Source: Kwoniella bestiolae CBS 10118
Lineage: Eukaryota > Basidiomycota > Tremellomycetes > Tremellales > Cryptococcaceae
Length of the DNA: 64,000 nt
Direction: 5' to 3'
Assembly: GCF_000512585.2 (NCBI RefSeq)
Contig: NC_089246.1
Location: forward strand, 1,860,001 to 1,924,000
The position numbers and the translations under genes are program-made. Below are positions 10,047 through 22,660 of this stretch, one piece after another; within the stretch, counting starts at the first letter, position 1; the number at the start of each line of letters is the position of its first letter. The notes below the pieces were generated by a model, which was not told the DNA's origin, made no database searches, and worked only from the letters and a program-made list of their open reading frames with translations.

Positions 10047-12741
10047 CTACGCCTTGATGTCTTTATCCTCATAAAAGAGAGGTTCAAGCTTCGCCTGTCT
10101 GTTGAACAAGAGGTATCGCTTGAAGGCCCAAGGGAGCCATTTCTTGAATTGGTAATTAATGTATACACTAGTGGGGACGGAGAATACCTAGTGGAACACA
10201 TGGTCAACGTCGAATCACATGGAACGCAAGTAGAAAGAATAGCAGCGGTGAACTGCCAAACTCACCTGATCAAGCTCTTCCAATGTGAGCTGCTTGGTCT
10301 CCCTCATGAATAAAAAGGCAAGACAGAACGCCACCATGTTGGTACCGGTGTAGAAGCCTGGGTAGAGAACGATAAGCCTCTCACTCTTGAGTTCACGAAT
10401 GATGGACTCACCGAAAGTACCTGGACCGCCAAACTGCTTAAGTTGGAAGGGGAACCACAAACTCAATAGGAAATTGACAAAGTAGTTGATCGATACGCTG
10501 TCCAGTGAACCCAATAAATCAGCCTCGTCCCGCCCTACTCGGAAATCCACTCACGGGAAAGCCTGACCCAATTCTCGATGAGCCAGTGGGAATACCTCAG
10601 CAGAGTAGGTAAAGATGATAGGACCTTCACCGATGGAATAGAATATTGTGTAGATGTAGATGAACCTGGATAGGTGTGTCGTAAGTACATTTCCTCCAGT
10701 CTCAAGCGTCGATGTACTCACAAAGCTACAATCCCAGTCCGGATCCTCTGCTCTTCGATGTAGAAGGCCATACCTGAATGAAATTCAGTATAAGAGAATT
10801 GTATATATGCTAATATGATGCTCACCAGCAGCAAGGAGTGAAACGGCCATCAAGGGGAAGAAGAATAGGTTTAGAGTTCTTCGACCGAAAGTGTCGATAG
10901 TGAAGACAGCAGGCCTAGCGATTTGACATGATCAGTGGAATGGTTGACCTTGTCTGTTCAATTACACTCACCAAGTGAAGACAAAGTTCAAAGCACCGAA
11001 ACCCAACGATGCGTACAGTGCATCTACATTGGAAGCACCGCCGTCTACGAAGATAGTGGAAGAGTAAAATGCGATTGCTACATAACGGGTCAGGAAATCA
11101 ATCTGTGCCCAATCCTGTATTGAAGATCAAAGCCACTCACTGTTGATCCCACACAAGTCCTGACCAGCATGCAACACCGAAGCGGCCAGTGTTGCTCGTC
11201 TAATTCTCGGAACGGTGAAAAGGTCAGAGAATCTCTTGAACATCGATCGATCTCCGATGACCTTCTTCTCCGCTTCCCACTGGACCCAGGCGTAGAAGAG
11301 GTCCCGAGCAGCCTGGACATCGTGTTTACGGAGCTTACGCATGGATCTGAATGCTTCTGGCATACGGCCTTTCCGCATGTACCATCGAGGTGATTCTGGG
11401 CCTGGAGCCACCACAGAATCAGCACGACACAAGACAAGCACCGGTCCACAGCAAGCGACGTCTCACTTACAGAACCAAACCATGATAGCCAGCGGTACAG
11501 CAGGTATAAACGAACTTCCAATCTGCAACCTCCAAGTGATATCTCCCGAGTTCCTCACAATGGCATTTGCAGCGAACCCAATGAAGATACCGACAGTGGT
11601 CCAGAGCTGCCACATCATGACGAGAGCACCTCGAACGACGGTGGGCGCAACCTCAGCGGAGAAGATGGGGATGGTGGACCCCTTGAGACCGATTCCGATT
11701 CCGAAAAAGATACGGACGATGAGGAGTTCTTGCCATGTGTGGGTAAAGGCCATTGCGATGGGGGTGGCGATGAGAACTGTTCATGGGATTAGCATTTGTA
11801 CTGGGAATAAAGGTTTGACGACGGGTGGTTGATAAAAGGGATGGACCAAGGATGCACCCACTGATAGCAGAAATGAAGATGGCACCTCGTCGACCGAATA
11901 GGTTGTTGAGCGGATCGGAAGAGTAACAACCGCTGTATCATGTCATTAGCATCCAACATAATCCAGCGAGAACCGGATAATTGCTTACATGATGGGAGCA
12001 GACAGATATGGAATGGCATTGACCAAACCTAGAATCCATTGATCGTGCGCACCTCCAGGCTCATCGAGTCCTCTGTTAATGCCGAACTCTTGGGGGAAAC
12101 CGAGGTCTAACGTGCAACAAAGATCTATATCAGCGCCGTTTTCGCCTTAAACAAGAGTTTCATGACCTACTCGCTCCGTTCGAACCAGTTTGATCCCATC
12201 CCTGGACAGCAGCACCCATCGCACAGGCACCTACGACCCACAGAAGGTCTCTTGACATCCTCCATCTGAGATCGTACCAAAGGAAATCAGTCATAACCGA
12301 CCATACGATGCAGATTACTAGATCAACTCACTTATGCTTATGTTCAAACTCGATAGCAGCCTTCTCCTCCGCATTGAGCTCATCAATAACATTCCAATCC
12401 TTAGGCCTCTGCGCTAGTAAAGCACCTTTCCTAAACGTATCTTTATGCTCGGGTAGTCCGTGGGCATCGCAAAACTCGTCTGCTTCCTTTATGAGCTGGA
12501 CCTTGGAGATACCATGTAAAGCATTTTGCAAGGTCGCTCGAGCGGCCAATCTCGCATCTCGATCTTCGGGGGTGTAATCGACATGATCACCTGGTGAGGG
12601 CGTGGGCGAGGGCGAGGGAGCATGTTCATGATGAGTGATGGGTTCTGCAGACTTTACGTCTTTCTCATTATGAACATGAACGTTCGAGTGAGGGTAACTA
12701 TGAGTACTGGAACTATCGTTGGTGTTCTTCGGATCAGACAT
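10047..12741 (-). CDS. MFS sugar/polyol transporter (SP family)
   Basis: This is a twelve-TM sugar:proton symporter-type carrier for the plasma membrane. The ATG at 12741 opens a long hydrophilic N-terminus rich in Ser, Pro and His (MSDPKNTNDSSSTHSYPHSN). It is followed by a conserved cytosolic segment (FCDAHGLPEHKDTFRKGALL) and TM1 with GWDQTGSNGA. Sugar-porter signatures follow: NLFGRRGAIFISA, GIGIGLKGSTIPIFSAEVAP, PESPRWYMRKGRMPEA, FGRRTLNLFFFPL and FSIGEGP-type TM10 residues, then FLFMRETKQLTLEELD. The C-terminus ends FNRQAKLEPLFYEDKDIKA at 10047. About ten introns are needed and the length is in the upper 500s of residues. The extended N-terminus with the GANLGFP-like start of TM1 matches a fungal group of quinate/inositol/sugar carriers, but the substrate is not inferable. 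Confidence 0.88.
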
Positions 12742-13784
12742 CTTGCCACCTTGTTCAGATTGTTTGGTTCAGTATACAAAGGGACGATCGGACGACCATG
12801 ACCACGACCGCCCACCGAAACTGGGCACTGGTATATATATGTGTGCTCCATGGGGAATGATCGGTAGATTATGCTCTGCCCCCGCATGGGCGTCAGCTGA
12901 CATGATCGATAAACATCAGGAGTTCGATTGTGTAGACCAAAGGATAAGATGCTTGTTTTGACAGGGAGTCTTCAACTTGGCAGACTGAAGAAAGTAAAAC
13001 AAGGGAAGGAGAGAAGGGAGATGTCGGGTAGATGTTCACCCGATCTTAGGAGTTGGGTCCGTCAATTGTCCGCCCTTCCTTTCCTTTCATGCTTGATTGA
13101 TGGAAACCCATGCATGACTATGATCGAGATTTTCCCCGTTTTTGACAGAGTGGGCTAAAATGCAAAGCAAGTGGATTGTTGGACGAGCTTTTGGTAATGG
13201 GGAAACCCACTTTTGGCTTAGTGTGGTTTCTCGGTGAATTGGCGGATGTCCAACACGTCATTGGCTTAGAATAGCTTGGCCGAAAAGACTGAACCGTAGC
13301 CCAGACTTTCGGGGGGGACAGGGGATGATTATTGTTTGAACGGATGCACTCACGTGAGCAGGGTGCTGCTTGAGCGCTTAACGACGAGACGGCGATTGAG
13401 GGATTCTCTTGGAGGAAGCACAGGGAGAGGAAGGAAGCCGGATGGACGTCTCTTTGGCGTTTGTGGATTGCGTCTTGGTAACACACAGCAAGACGGGCTA
13501 CTTGAATTGCCCATCTGCAAATGACTTCAATATATTCGTGCAGAAAGCGATCCAAGAAATGAACTTCACTAACTGAATGATCAGTCTGATTGGATGATGG
13601 TCATCCATGCATGTTATGCTGAATGTACCATGGAGATGTAGAGTACACGCAGAGGACTATGTATGACGATTGATGATATTGATTTGTTGCTCTACACTCT
13701 ACCACTACATTGATCGGTTGAAGTTGTTGGGCGATCGCGTCATATGTATTATAATTGAAATAATGGATTTACTGCTGATTCACC
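12742..13784. other. Gene-poor spacer (1.0 kb)
   Basis: This holds the upstream region of the sugar transporter (TATATATA-rich at about 12830-12840) and the 3' flank of the HEN1-like gene. A 145-codon minus-strand ORF (13118-13555) has no recognisable motif and atypical composition, and I do not call it. Confidence 0.5.
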
Positions 13785-15538
13785 TCACCATCCTCCTGAT
13801 TGGCCTTCGTCTCCCTGCCGAGGCGGGATCACCTTCCCCCAACTGTCCTCAGCCTTGCTCGCCTGCTGTACTGGAGTAAAACCTCTCCATCTGACTCTTA
13901 ATCCCTGTCCCTTCTCCATCTTCACCTCGAAGTCATCGCTAGAGCCTTGTATAGAAGGGCAATCACCGAATCCACCCAGTACACTAACGAGGTACCTCTT
14001 GCTACCCGCACATCTGCCCGATATCTCATGTACACCCCATAATTCATCTAAGCTTACTTCTCCAATGTTCCACCTCTGATAACACTCCTTTACTATGTTG
14101 ATCGCGTCTCCAGGGGGTGACTTCCTTCCGTCTCCTGGAGCATTACTTGGATGTATGAATTTACCAGCGAGTTTATGAGGATGAGATGATTCGCCCGAGT
14201 TAGGCATGAAAGGTAATTCGACGGTGCGGACTGATCGGGGTGAACGAAGTGGTAACCCGGTAGCCAGCCTGAAGATGGCTGTTTGCGATGCGTAGATTGG
14301 TTGACCGGGTTGAGAGGGATCGTCGGAGGGGTAGTAAGATGGTTGGGAGGATACACCGACTCCGGATATCTCGACGTCATAGCTGAGAGGCAAGATTGTC
14401 AGATGAAATGACGGAGAAAAGAAGCAGCTGGCTCACCCCCAATTAGCAGCTTCCGCTTCTGCCCATCCTCTAAATTCTGCACCAGTCATTTCTAACTTGT
14501 GGTCGGAATGTCTGGAGATCAAGAGAGTTAGGCTATCTTTCATCTGAGGGTCACGCCATAACTCACCTGAACACTCTATCGGTTCTACCGGTGGGATCAA
14601 CAAACCCTTTCTTCGCAAAATCATGCTCCTCCGCTCGAGGGAATTTGGCGTTGAAGTCGAAGTTCTAAAGCGATAATGTTAGTCAACATGGTATCGAATC
14701 CTACGCAGGTGTCCGAGTGCTTACCGGAGTAGTAACCAACAACACCTTCGGCCTATAAGTCCCAAAAGTGACCACTCCAAACCTATTCAGCACATCCGGA
14801 TCTAGATGTTCTACCACTTCTAACAGTACTATAGCCTCGTATCCTTCTAATTTAGCGTTGTATTTCTCTATACCACCTAGCCAAAGCTCCGTGTGGAGCG
14901 GTTCCCATCTTGGTATCGTTGAGTTCGTAGGTGGTGCGAGTGTTTTGAGAGCTGATGTGATTACGGATGGGGAGACGTCAAGACCTCCTAGGCGCTAAAA
15001 AGATACAGGCGTTAGCAGTGGAGGATACTGCACGTGAAGGTCACATACCTGTATGAACAATTCTCCCCCTTGACTTGAGACATCCTCATCATCTTTTGAC
15101 TGTTCTGATAGTATAGGAGGCTCCCGTATCGTCGAGGGAGGTACAACAAGGGTCTCAAGTAACGATCCAGGTCCACATCCTATGTCCAGTACCTATTACG
15201 GAATATGATGTTCAGCTGACCGCTGCTATATCTCATCGACAGTCATTAGCTTGAACCCACAGATCTCACACCTTCTCTCCGAAGCACGTCTAGTGCCCAG
15301 TGCCTTCTCTGCATCCACAGCCTAAAGAAGCAGATGCGGTCAGCATGGGATGCTCACTTCTTCTCAAGTTGGACTTCCTGGTGACGTGTCAGGTTACTCA
15401 CTCTGGTGTAAAGGTAACTCCAGTCACCGTGCTTTCCTCTACCATCGATACTTCCGGAGCACCTACATCCTGAGGGAGAGTGGAGTGAGAGAGGAGTTCA
15501 GGTGAATCATTGGGATCGATCTCTGGGCGGGATGACAT
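13785..15538 (-). CDS. HEN1-type small-RNA 3'-terminal 2'-O-methyltransferase
   Basis: HEN1/HENMT1 enzymes methylate the 2'-OH of the 3'-terminal ribose of siRNA, miRNA or piRNA and protect it from uridylation and trimming. The start MSSRPEIDPNDSPELL lies at 15538. After splicing, FTPELWMQRRHWALDVLRRE precedes the SAM motif VLDIGCGPGSLLETL. The metal-binding and catalytic signature follows as LLEVVEHLDPD (E-x2-E-H). Next are the family block FGTYRPKVLLVTTPNFDFN and then RHSDHKLEMTGAEFRGWA, which supplies the last metal-binding His. YDVEISGVGVS closes the methyltransferase fold. About 190 further residues form a C-terminal extension without a recognised domain, ending at 13785. No dsRNA-binding or La domain (as in the plant enzyme) is seen, so the architecture is the short bacterial/animal/fungal type. 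The alternative of a generic class I methyltransferase is made unlikely by the HSDHKxE block. Confidence 0.87.
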
Positions 15539-16612
15539 GGTGTAAGCTGGGGAAGGTGAAAGGGGCTGTCCTAGTGCTGGTCCTATATGGTCACCGTTTT
15601 CGATGAGTACGATCCAGTCGAATGATGCAGTCGATACAGCGTATATTAGGAGAAAATACTGCTGCTAAGTGTGTATATGAGGGGTCTAACAGAAGAAGAA
15701 GAAGGAGAAGAAGAAGAAGCGGAAACGTGAAGAAAAGGTTGTTTTACATTTGAATTCATTGAATCATGCGGTTATTTTTCAGTATAGTGGGGCAACAGAT
15801 CGAATATCCCTGGCTGGATCCTGTTCTTTTCCTTTCTTCTCTTCATGTCATCTCCTCTTCCATTTTATGCATATAACTACCATCATGGTACGCATGCCTT
15901 CCCTTCTATGACCCCATCATGTGAGTCATCGTTTTTGTTATCATAAGCATGATGGCGTGACGAGGAATGCATTTCTTGTGAACCTTGTCGTCCACGGTAC
16001 GCACATTCAAGAGACTCGGTTAATTCCTCCCCTTTCCTCTGCTTCTCAAGAGGCAATTCATTCACGATTCTGCATCCATGTAGACTGGATTGTGATCAAC
16101 GAGATCTATACTCAACGCCAGATGGTCATGCCTCGAGTGATCCTCCATCCGTGATCCACCGGCCCTACTCGTCCTCCGTGGTACCACGTACACAACTGTT
16201 GTATCTGAAGAATCCTCTTTTCCACAATGGTACTCGGTTAAATCCTCGATCCACACGGTTCAGCATTTCCCCATGTGTCATACAGTAGTATACTACACAT
16301 CCCTGAGGTAAAACAAGCTTTTCTCCACGGAGACCCATACGTCTATGACGGAACTGGCGGTACAGCACACTTTGCATAATACTATCGGCCGAAGGTGGTA
16401 CTCTGAGTGGGGATGTTTAGGCCGAAAGGGGATTTACAGTATGCAAGAGTGGGGGAATGTATCATTCGCAGGCAACACAATATTTCGTCGTTTTCCACAC
16501 CCATGTGGATAGTCGTGTGAAATATCAAATATACATGAAAATAACGACATCAATGACCGACTAAGACACGATACAACTCCAGGAATACTAAGAAAAGCAA
16601 AAGACGGCTCAT
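15539..16612. other. Intergenic region with an AGA-rich microsatellite
   Basis: No gene is recognised. A purine run of (AGA)n/(AAG)n type lies at about 15691-15719, some 150-180 bp upstream of the HEN1-like ATG. The rest is a low-information spacer with short ORFs only. Confidence 0.5.
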
Positions 16613-18635
16613 CTATCTGACACACGGTACTGGCTTACTACCCAATCCCACAGCCTTCTTGAACTTCCCAGCGAGACTGTCGTCCAATTCTTCCTCTGTG
16701 AAGAATGGAAGAGCAGATTTACCTCTTTCGAACCTTTCCTCGGTGATCTTGAAAGTGGAAGGTAGACCTTCGTCCCATTCTTTGGTGGTGATGAGCTTGG
16801 CGAGGTATTTGGTAACCAGGGGAATCCTTGCCATACCGTGGCCTAGTTGCCCAAACCAAGTCAGCAAATGCAGTGAACGTTGTGAACTGAGATGTCACTC
16901 GGCAAATTCACCATGGAAACCTGCAGCCATGTACATCCCCTCTTTCCCTGGGATCTCGCCCACAAGAGGTAAAGTGTTCTTGGTAGCACATAACATCCCG
17001 GCCCAGATTCTCATCGCACCTTCACCGGGAGCTTCCGAACCCCAATCGGAGAAGTTGTTCTTGCAGTAATCTTGCAGCCCTGGCATCACGAAAGCAATGT
17101 CAGCTGCTGAGCCTAATTTTGGAAATGTTTGCTCTGATGGAAGAGTCAACCACTCACACGTCCTTATCCCCTCAGCTACGTACGCGTCATGATCTACGTA
17201 AATCTCTTTCTTAGTCATCACTCCCAATTTGTGGGCATTGTAATGAGCCAAACCCATGACGAGACCTGAGTCAGGCGTGAACATGAGATATGGCCCATCC
17301 TCAATGGTATACGAGTTGTTGAGGTATTTGGACCCGGAATAGGATAGAGGGGTGGTGATATTCGCGGCTTGAGCTTGATAAGGGACCAAGCTGCGATCCA
17401 ATGTACACTCAGCACAAGGTTTACCCAGGATTAAAAGTGAGAGAGAACCACTTACTAATTGGCAATTGGACTACCCTCGAATAGATGAGGGGTATGAGCA
17501 TTCGTACAGAAGATGACCTCTTTGGCTTTGATCGTTCGCTTCTCATGCACTTCCAGCTCCCATATCCCGTCGACTTTCTTGGTCGATTGAACAGGGGCGT
17601 AGGAGTAAAACTCGGCTCGTCCGGTCTCCATAGCGGACTTCATGAATGCTGTAGCGAGTTTGTGGGGGTGGCAAGATCCGGCGGGACCTTTGGAGTACGC
17701 GATGGCGTTGTGGATTCTGGTAGCCTGGGAAGCACAGGTCCAGAGATGTTAGCATGCGAGGAAACACGATGCAAGATCTCATATCGGAGACTACTCACCT
17801 TCTTCGCCTCGATTTCATCATCGTTCCAAGTCCATTCCGGCTCAGTACCTTTCAGACTGGGATGATTCTCCCTGGCAGCAATCCACTTGGCGTAATTCTC
17901 GGTCATCTTAGCTTTGCCCTCTTGCGAGACGCGGACTGGATGTCACATCATTAGCACAGTCTGTTGAGTCAACGTCTTGGAACAGTTTTCGACTCACCCT
18001 CAACCTTCTCGCCCTTCCAAAAGTCCACGTCCCACTTCTCCTTCTCGATCGTGTCCGTCACATATTCCAGGACCCTTTTCTCCAGATCTAAGACCTCAAT
18101 AGCTTCTTCAATAGTCAGGCCCGCTCCCCCTTCAGTCAGAGGAGTGGTGAGGAGAGTGAGGGCACCAAAAGAGAATGGCGCGCAATGACCACCGTTTCGA
18201 CCGGCTGATCAGGTGCATAGTAAGTGTACTATCATCCATACAATGCATAGGAGGAGACCTAAGCTAGACTCACAAGCACCCGAAGCCAGATCTTTAGCTT
18301 CCAGCACGGCGACTGTCTTGCCATTAGCTATACCTGGTCTGGTGAGATGGTACGCCATGGTAGTTCCTACGTCCATTTGCCAGAATCAGCATTTCCGTCA
18401 TAGACACGAAGACGGGATACGGCTTACCTGCTATACCACCACCGACTATCACGTAGTCGATGACTTCTGTAGGAAGAGCAGCATCTTTGTTGTGATTATA
18501 CAAAGACTTTCTACCTCGATTCTGTCAAATAACGCAATCAGTGATCGCCCACTTGTCCACCCGAAAGAAGGAACAACTCACGGTAGCTTGCCAGTGCGAT
18601 ACGGTCGATACGAAAGGTTGAGGCCACTTTGACAT
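16613..18635 (-). CDS. FAD-dependent oxidoreductase, DAO family
   Basis: This flavoprotein of the D-amino-acid-oxidase/glycine-oxidase superfamily would oxidise an amine or amino acid. The start MSKWPQPFVSTVSHWQA is at 18635. The dinucleotide-binding motif is VIDYVIVGGGIAG, followed by the acidic end of strand 2 in KTVAVLEAKDLASGA and then CGRNGGHCAP, a block typical of the fungal DAO group acting on gamma-glutamyl-amine-like or proline-type substrates. Later segments are AGSCHPHKLATAFMKSA, EVIFCTNAHTPHL and, near the C-terminus, RIWAGMLCATKNTLPLVGEI and MYMAAGFHGHGMARIPL, the last giving the typical second FAD-contact strand. The protein stops at 16613. About eight exons are needed. No peroxisomal SKL-type tail is present (it ends PVPCVR), so a cytosolic or other location is likely. 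The substrate is unknown. Confidence 0.9.
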
Positions 18636-19377
18636 GCTTGCTGATAGGTTGGTCCGCAGTATACAGGAATGGATACAATGATATCAACCAAGAACAACAA
18701 GTCCTCGATAAGAGCCTTGCCTGATACTGTACGAGTATATAGTCGACAGGCAACTAGGTCAGACTAGTGGATCGGTCTTTTCCGATGGTGCGATAAGGTC
18801 ACCGGGAAAGCGGAACTGCGGTTGCATGGCCTATAAGGTATCCTTTGAGAAAGCGCGAGATGCCAAGAAGGAAGCGTCGGCTGGTAAGAGTAGCGTGGGA
18901 AACCCAAAGAGAGTCTGGTCGCTCTACAGGCAGGCTCAGGGGAGAGGGGAGAGGGGTACCTCGCTGTTGAATCCCGAACAATATCAACGGTTCAAATGCG
19001 CGGCCAGAAGAGAGAAAGTTTATCGCTCAAGGATAGTCGCGCATCTGACCCCTCTGTCCAGCTTGGGCGATCGTGTATTTCTGCGTGCATGCCTTACATC
19101 AGTTTGCTTCATATGAGGCATGACTGACCAAGGCTTGGGCTTGACAGAGGTTGTGATAATGGACGATAGATAGAAATGCCACATATCGCTCTTACTCTAG
19201 CGCGATTCCCATGATTCGTCCCAGTTTGACGTCATATACAAAATTACAGTGACGACGGTGACATACATATCCACCTACAAATACACCTCGAAAAGTTCGT
19301 CTTTCTTTCTCCTCTACAATGCATCTATCCATACTGTATTTCAGTCAAGCAAGCCCATCCAGAAAACCCTAAACAAA
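18636..19377. promoter_or_regulatory. Divergent promoter between the DAO oxidoreductase and an SDR
   Basis: The two genes are transcribed away from each other across 742 bp. A 96-codon + strand ORF (18826-19116) is basic and open but has no recognisable motif, and I do not call it. No sharp TATA box is seen for the SDR; a CATATACAAAA run lies about 150 bp before its ATG. Confidence 0.45.
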
Positions 19378-20715
19378 ATGTCCAACATCCCACCTAGCGT
19401 ACCAGAGGAATACCGACCAGGTTTCTTACCTCCCTCCATCGCCAAACAGGCTCAAGATGCTTTGCCAGGTAAACAGGTCCCCTTGAACCCTGCTCCTTTG
19501 GACGATGTCATGGCCGATGGAAGCAAGTACAAGGCTGCTGGTAAGCTTGAGGGGAAGAACGCTGCTATCACTGGTGGTGATTCCGGTATTGGTAGAGCTG
19601 TAGCTATCTTATAGTGAGTCGGAGTATCCCGAGCATGACACGTATATACACGGATATACACGTATATCGCTGTACTCTTTGGAGAGTTATCCGTACGATC
19701 TTGTATTCTCATTGAGATCGAAGCTGACAGCCCGAACTCGTCGTAGTGCCCTCGAAGGCGCAAACGTTCTAATTCAATATCAACCAGCCGAAGAGGAAGA
19801 TGCTCAAAACACGAAACAATACATCGCCAAAGTAGCTCCCAAAGCCAAAGTCGAACTCGTTGCTCAAGACCTGAGAGATGAAAAAGGTGCTTTGCAATTA
19901 GTTGAGAAGATCAAGTCTTGGAGTGGAGGTGAATTGCACGTTCTGTGAGTGGACGGTGTCCATATTCTCGCGAATCGTCACCTCAAATCCCCTTCCAACA
20001 CCCAATCACGCTGTTATCACGTTATAAATCACTAACTTCCACCACAGCGTCAACAACGCAGCCACCCAGAACGAAGTCGAGCACATCGAAGACCTCCCTT
20101 CCGACCAATGGAGACATGTTTTCGACGTCAACATCCACGCCATCTTCTACCTCACCAAGAACCTCATCCCTATCATGCCATGGGGTGGATCCATCATCAA
20201 CAACGCTTCCATCAACCCCTTTGTTGGTCATCCCAAATTACTCGATTACACCGCGACGAAAGGTGCTATCGTGGGATTCACTAGAGCTTTGTCTAACCAG
20301 ATTGTGAAGGAGAAAGGTATCAGAGTAAAGTAAGTGGATACATGTGGTCAGCTAAGATACTCTCAGCTAATCACGTGTATCTAATAGCGCCGTATGCCCT
20401 GGACCCAGTGAGTTGAGGACATGTTGAATAGACTACGCGAATTTTTAGCTAATCATTACTAACAGTCTGGACCCCTCTCATCCCCGCAACGATGACCAAA
20501 GACTCGCTTGAGAACTTCGGTCCAAGTAGTAAGTAGTTGTTTGAGTCTCACCGCCAAATTGTATAATCAATCTAACCTATCTCCCCTCTACAGCCGCTAT
20601 CGGTCGTGCAGGTCAACCCGTTGAAGTAGCCACCGCCTTTGTCTTCCTCGCGAGCGTCGATTCCTCATACTTTACTGCTCAATGCTTCCACGTGAACGGT
20701 GGTTCAGCTTACTAA
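19378..20715 (+). CDS. SDR with N-terminal extension (YhdF/YghA/GsiB-neighbour type)
   Basis: This is an NAD(P)-dependent short-chain dehydrogenase of the group with a roughly 60-residue N-terminal extension, known from bacterial general-stress SDRs and fungal homologues. The ATG at 19378 opens MSNIPPSVPEEYRPGFLPPS and runs to the extension's conserved MADGSKYKAAGKLEGK. The cofactor motif is NAAITGGDSGIGRAVA. The next exon gives YALEGANVLIQYQPAEEEDA. VNNAATQNEVEHI is the NNAG equivalent. SIINNASINPFVGHPKLLDY and YTATKGAIVGFTRAL carry the catalytic Ser region and Tyr-x3-Lys. AVCPGPVWTPLIPATM follows over a very short exon, and the end is VNGGSAY at 20715. Six or seven exons are needed, each intron about 50-70 nt. 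The exact substrate is unknown; relatives reduce various aldehydes or ketones. Confidence 0.92.
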
Positions 20716-22660
20716 GTGGCATAAAAAGGCGTTGCAGATTGTAGCATAAAAGAAATCGGATATTCGTTATATGTAGTGTAGCAAGATCAGATGCATGGTG
20801 GTACTAACCTAGTCTATGGTTTAAGCCTGGCTTCGTGATTTAGATCAATGGCTGAAGAGCAGATCGCTGTTGTAATATGCGCCAATGGGATTTGAGCTAT
20901 CAGCAAGAGAAGGGTGTGGACAGTCAAACGTGCTCTCTCTGCCTCATGTCTATGTCAACCCGCCGCGTGGTCTCTTGAGGCTCTGCGCCCCCTCTGAAAA
21001 GTCACTTGAGCGACTACTCTGAGATTGTGCAGGTGCAGGCGATACTGCCGAACAAGTCCTTTGTCACGCAGATCGATGAGTATGGAACAAGTTGAGCAGC
21101 CATCTCGCGAGGAACAAGAGCAATCACCGAATCACAGTCAAATCGAGTCGTTACGCCTGCTGCCTTCCGGGATAATCAGAGGGCGAAGTGCTAGTCTTTC
21201 GGTCCGGAGTAGAAGTTCGTTGTAATGTCACTCAGAGTATTCCCTCGGCCGGTCCGCTTTGCTTTGAACGTTCAAGGTAAGCCGCGATATCCGCTAAACC
21301 ATCGGCAGAGGGAATCAAGCGACGGACTGCAAGGCTCGTTTCAATTCAAAACGGTAATTCCTCCAGACCACGCCATAGTAACTTCTGTAGGCCGAGTCTC
21401 ACGGGTGTCCAACTTGGTCTTCCATCGTACCTTGCCCTGATTCACTTCCATGCTTGATCTCGCGTGTCGATTTTGAGCCGATATAATGAAGATCGACAGA
21501 AGGATGATCTACGCTACTTTCGGAGGATAGCATCCGGAAATGTCCATGCAATGATCTGCCATTGAAATACATACGCACTCCATCGGCTACATTCCACTCG
21601 GATTTCCCTTGATCCTCAGCATGGAGCCCATATTGGACAAAGGGACATATGCACGTAGAGATGGCTTATCTTGTTCGGTTCCGAAAGGAGTATTCCTAAT
21701 ATCGCGGGATCAAAAGCCATGAAGCCACCGGGACGAGTGAAGGGAACGGAAGAGGACGCGTCCTTGTTCGCGTCGAAGCGGAAACGAGAACATTACTTTT
21801 GTGCAACCGATAGGACCTGGTTGATAACTAAATTAGGCAATTAAACGGAATGAATGTAGATCTCATAGAAGGGGACACGCTTAACCGACGTCGATCATGG
21901 TGAAAGTGCCGGTCAACTTGCAAATGTGACCAAAAAGGGGAACCGCATCTCACGGCATTTCCCATTCTTTTGGGAAAGATTTTTCGCCCGGAAGGTGTCC
22001 CTGATTTGATAATGTCTCGGAAAGATGATCGACAGGTACAGCGTAACACCCGCATTCTTTTGACGATCTCATTCAAATACAGAGAGCGGCTATTCGGTCC
22101 GTTTGGAGATTTACCCTTGGTTTAGGTACAAGCTTACTCGCATGAGAGGTAAGACATCCTCTGACATGTCCCTCTCTGCTTCGGTATTGTTCATCTGACC
22201 GTGCCTGTCGATCAGAGTGACAAACCCTTTCGAGTGAGACAATAAGATCTCGTAAGGGTTGTCAAACATTCCTTCAGGTTCTGGTCTTCGGATTGAAAGC
22301 GAGCTGTCCTCAGACTGACTCCCGAGCCCGTGCTTGGACGCCTTGGACGATGGGTAGTCCCGTGCTCCTGCCAAGGTTTATCAGCGTGGATCAAAATCAG
22401 AATCAGAATTGGGACCGACCGGCGTTTCTATTTTCAGACGTCCGAGAACGTCTTTTTTTTCCTACTAGACATCCGAAAAAATCCCACCTCTGCAAGATAT
22501 ATAAAGGGGTGAAGTTCCCCCGTCTCGTTTGTCTTTTTCTCTTCTCAACAACACACAACACAAATTACCAAGCCATCCGCTCTACAGCCCATTACCCAAA
22601 CTCATCACCACTTAACCTTCTCTTACCTCAACCAAACCAAACCAAACCAAACCCATCACA
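20716..22660. other. Long gene-free region with promoter and leader of the secreted protein
   Basis: Across 1.9 kb I see no gene with a recognisable product. The right end is the promoter of the secreted protein at 22661, with a TATA box (TATATAAA, 22498-22505) 156 bp before the ATG. A CT- and AC-rich leader follows, including (ACCAA)4 at 22631-22650. CGGTCCG occurs at 21200-21206 and 22095-22101. The length is unusual for this gene-dense window. Confidence 0.5.

Noticed and set aside
13118..13555. 145-codon minus-strand ORF in the spacer left of the HEN1-like gene
   Set aside because: No domain, signal peptide or splice-supported extension, and a composition unlike nearby proteins; probably random open frame.
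18826..19116. 96-codon basic + strand ORF between the DAO oxidoreductase and the SDR
   Set aside because: No recognisable motif, and it lies in a divergent promoter; too little support for a gene call.
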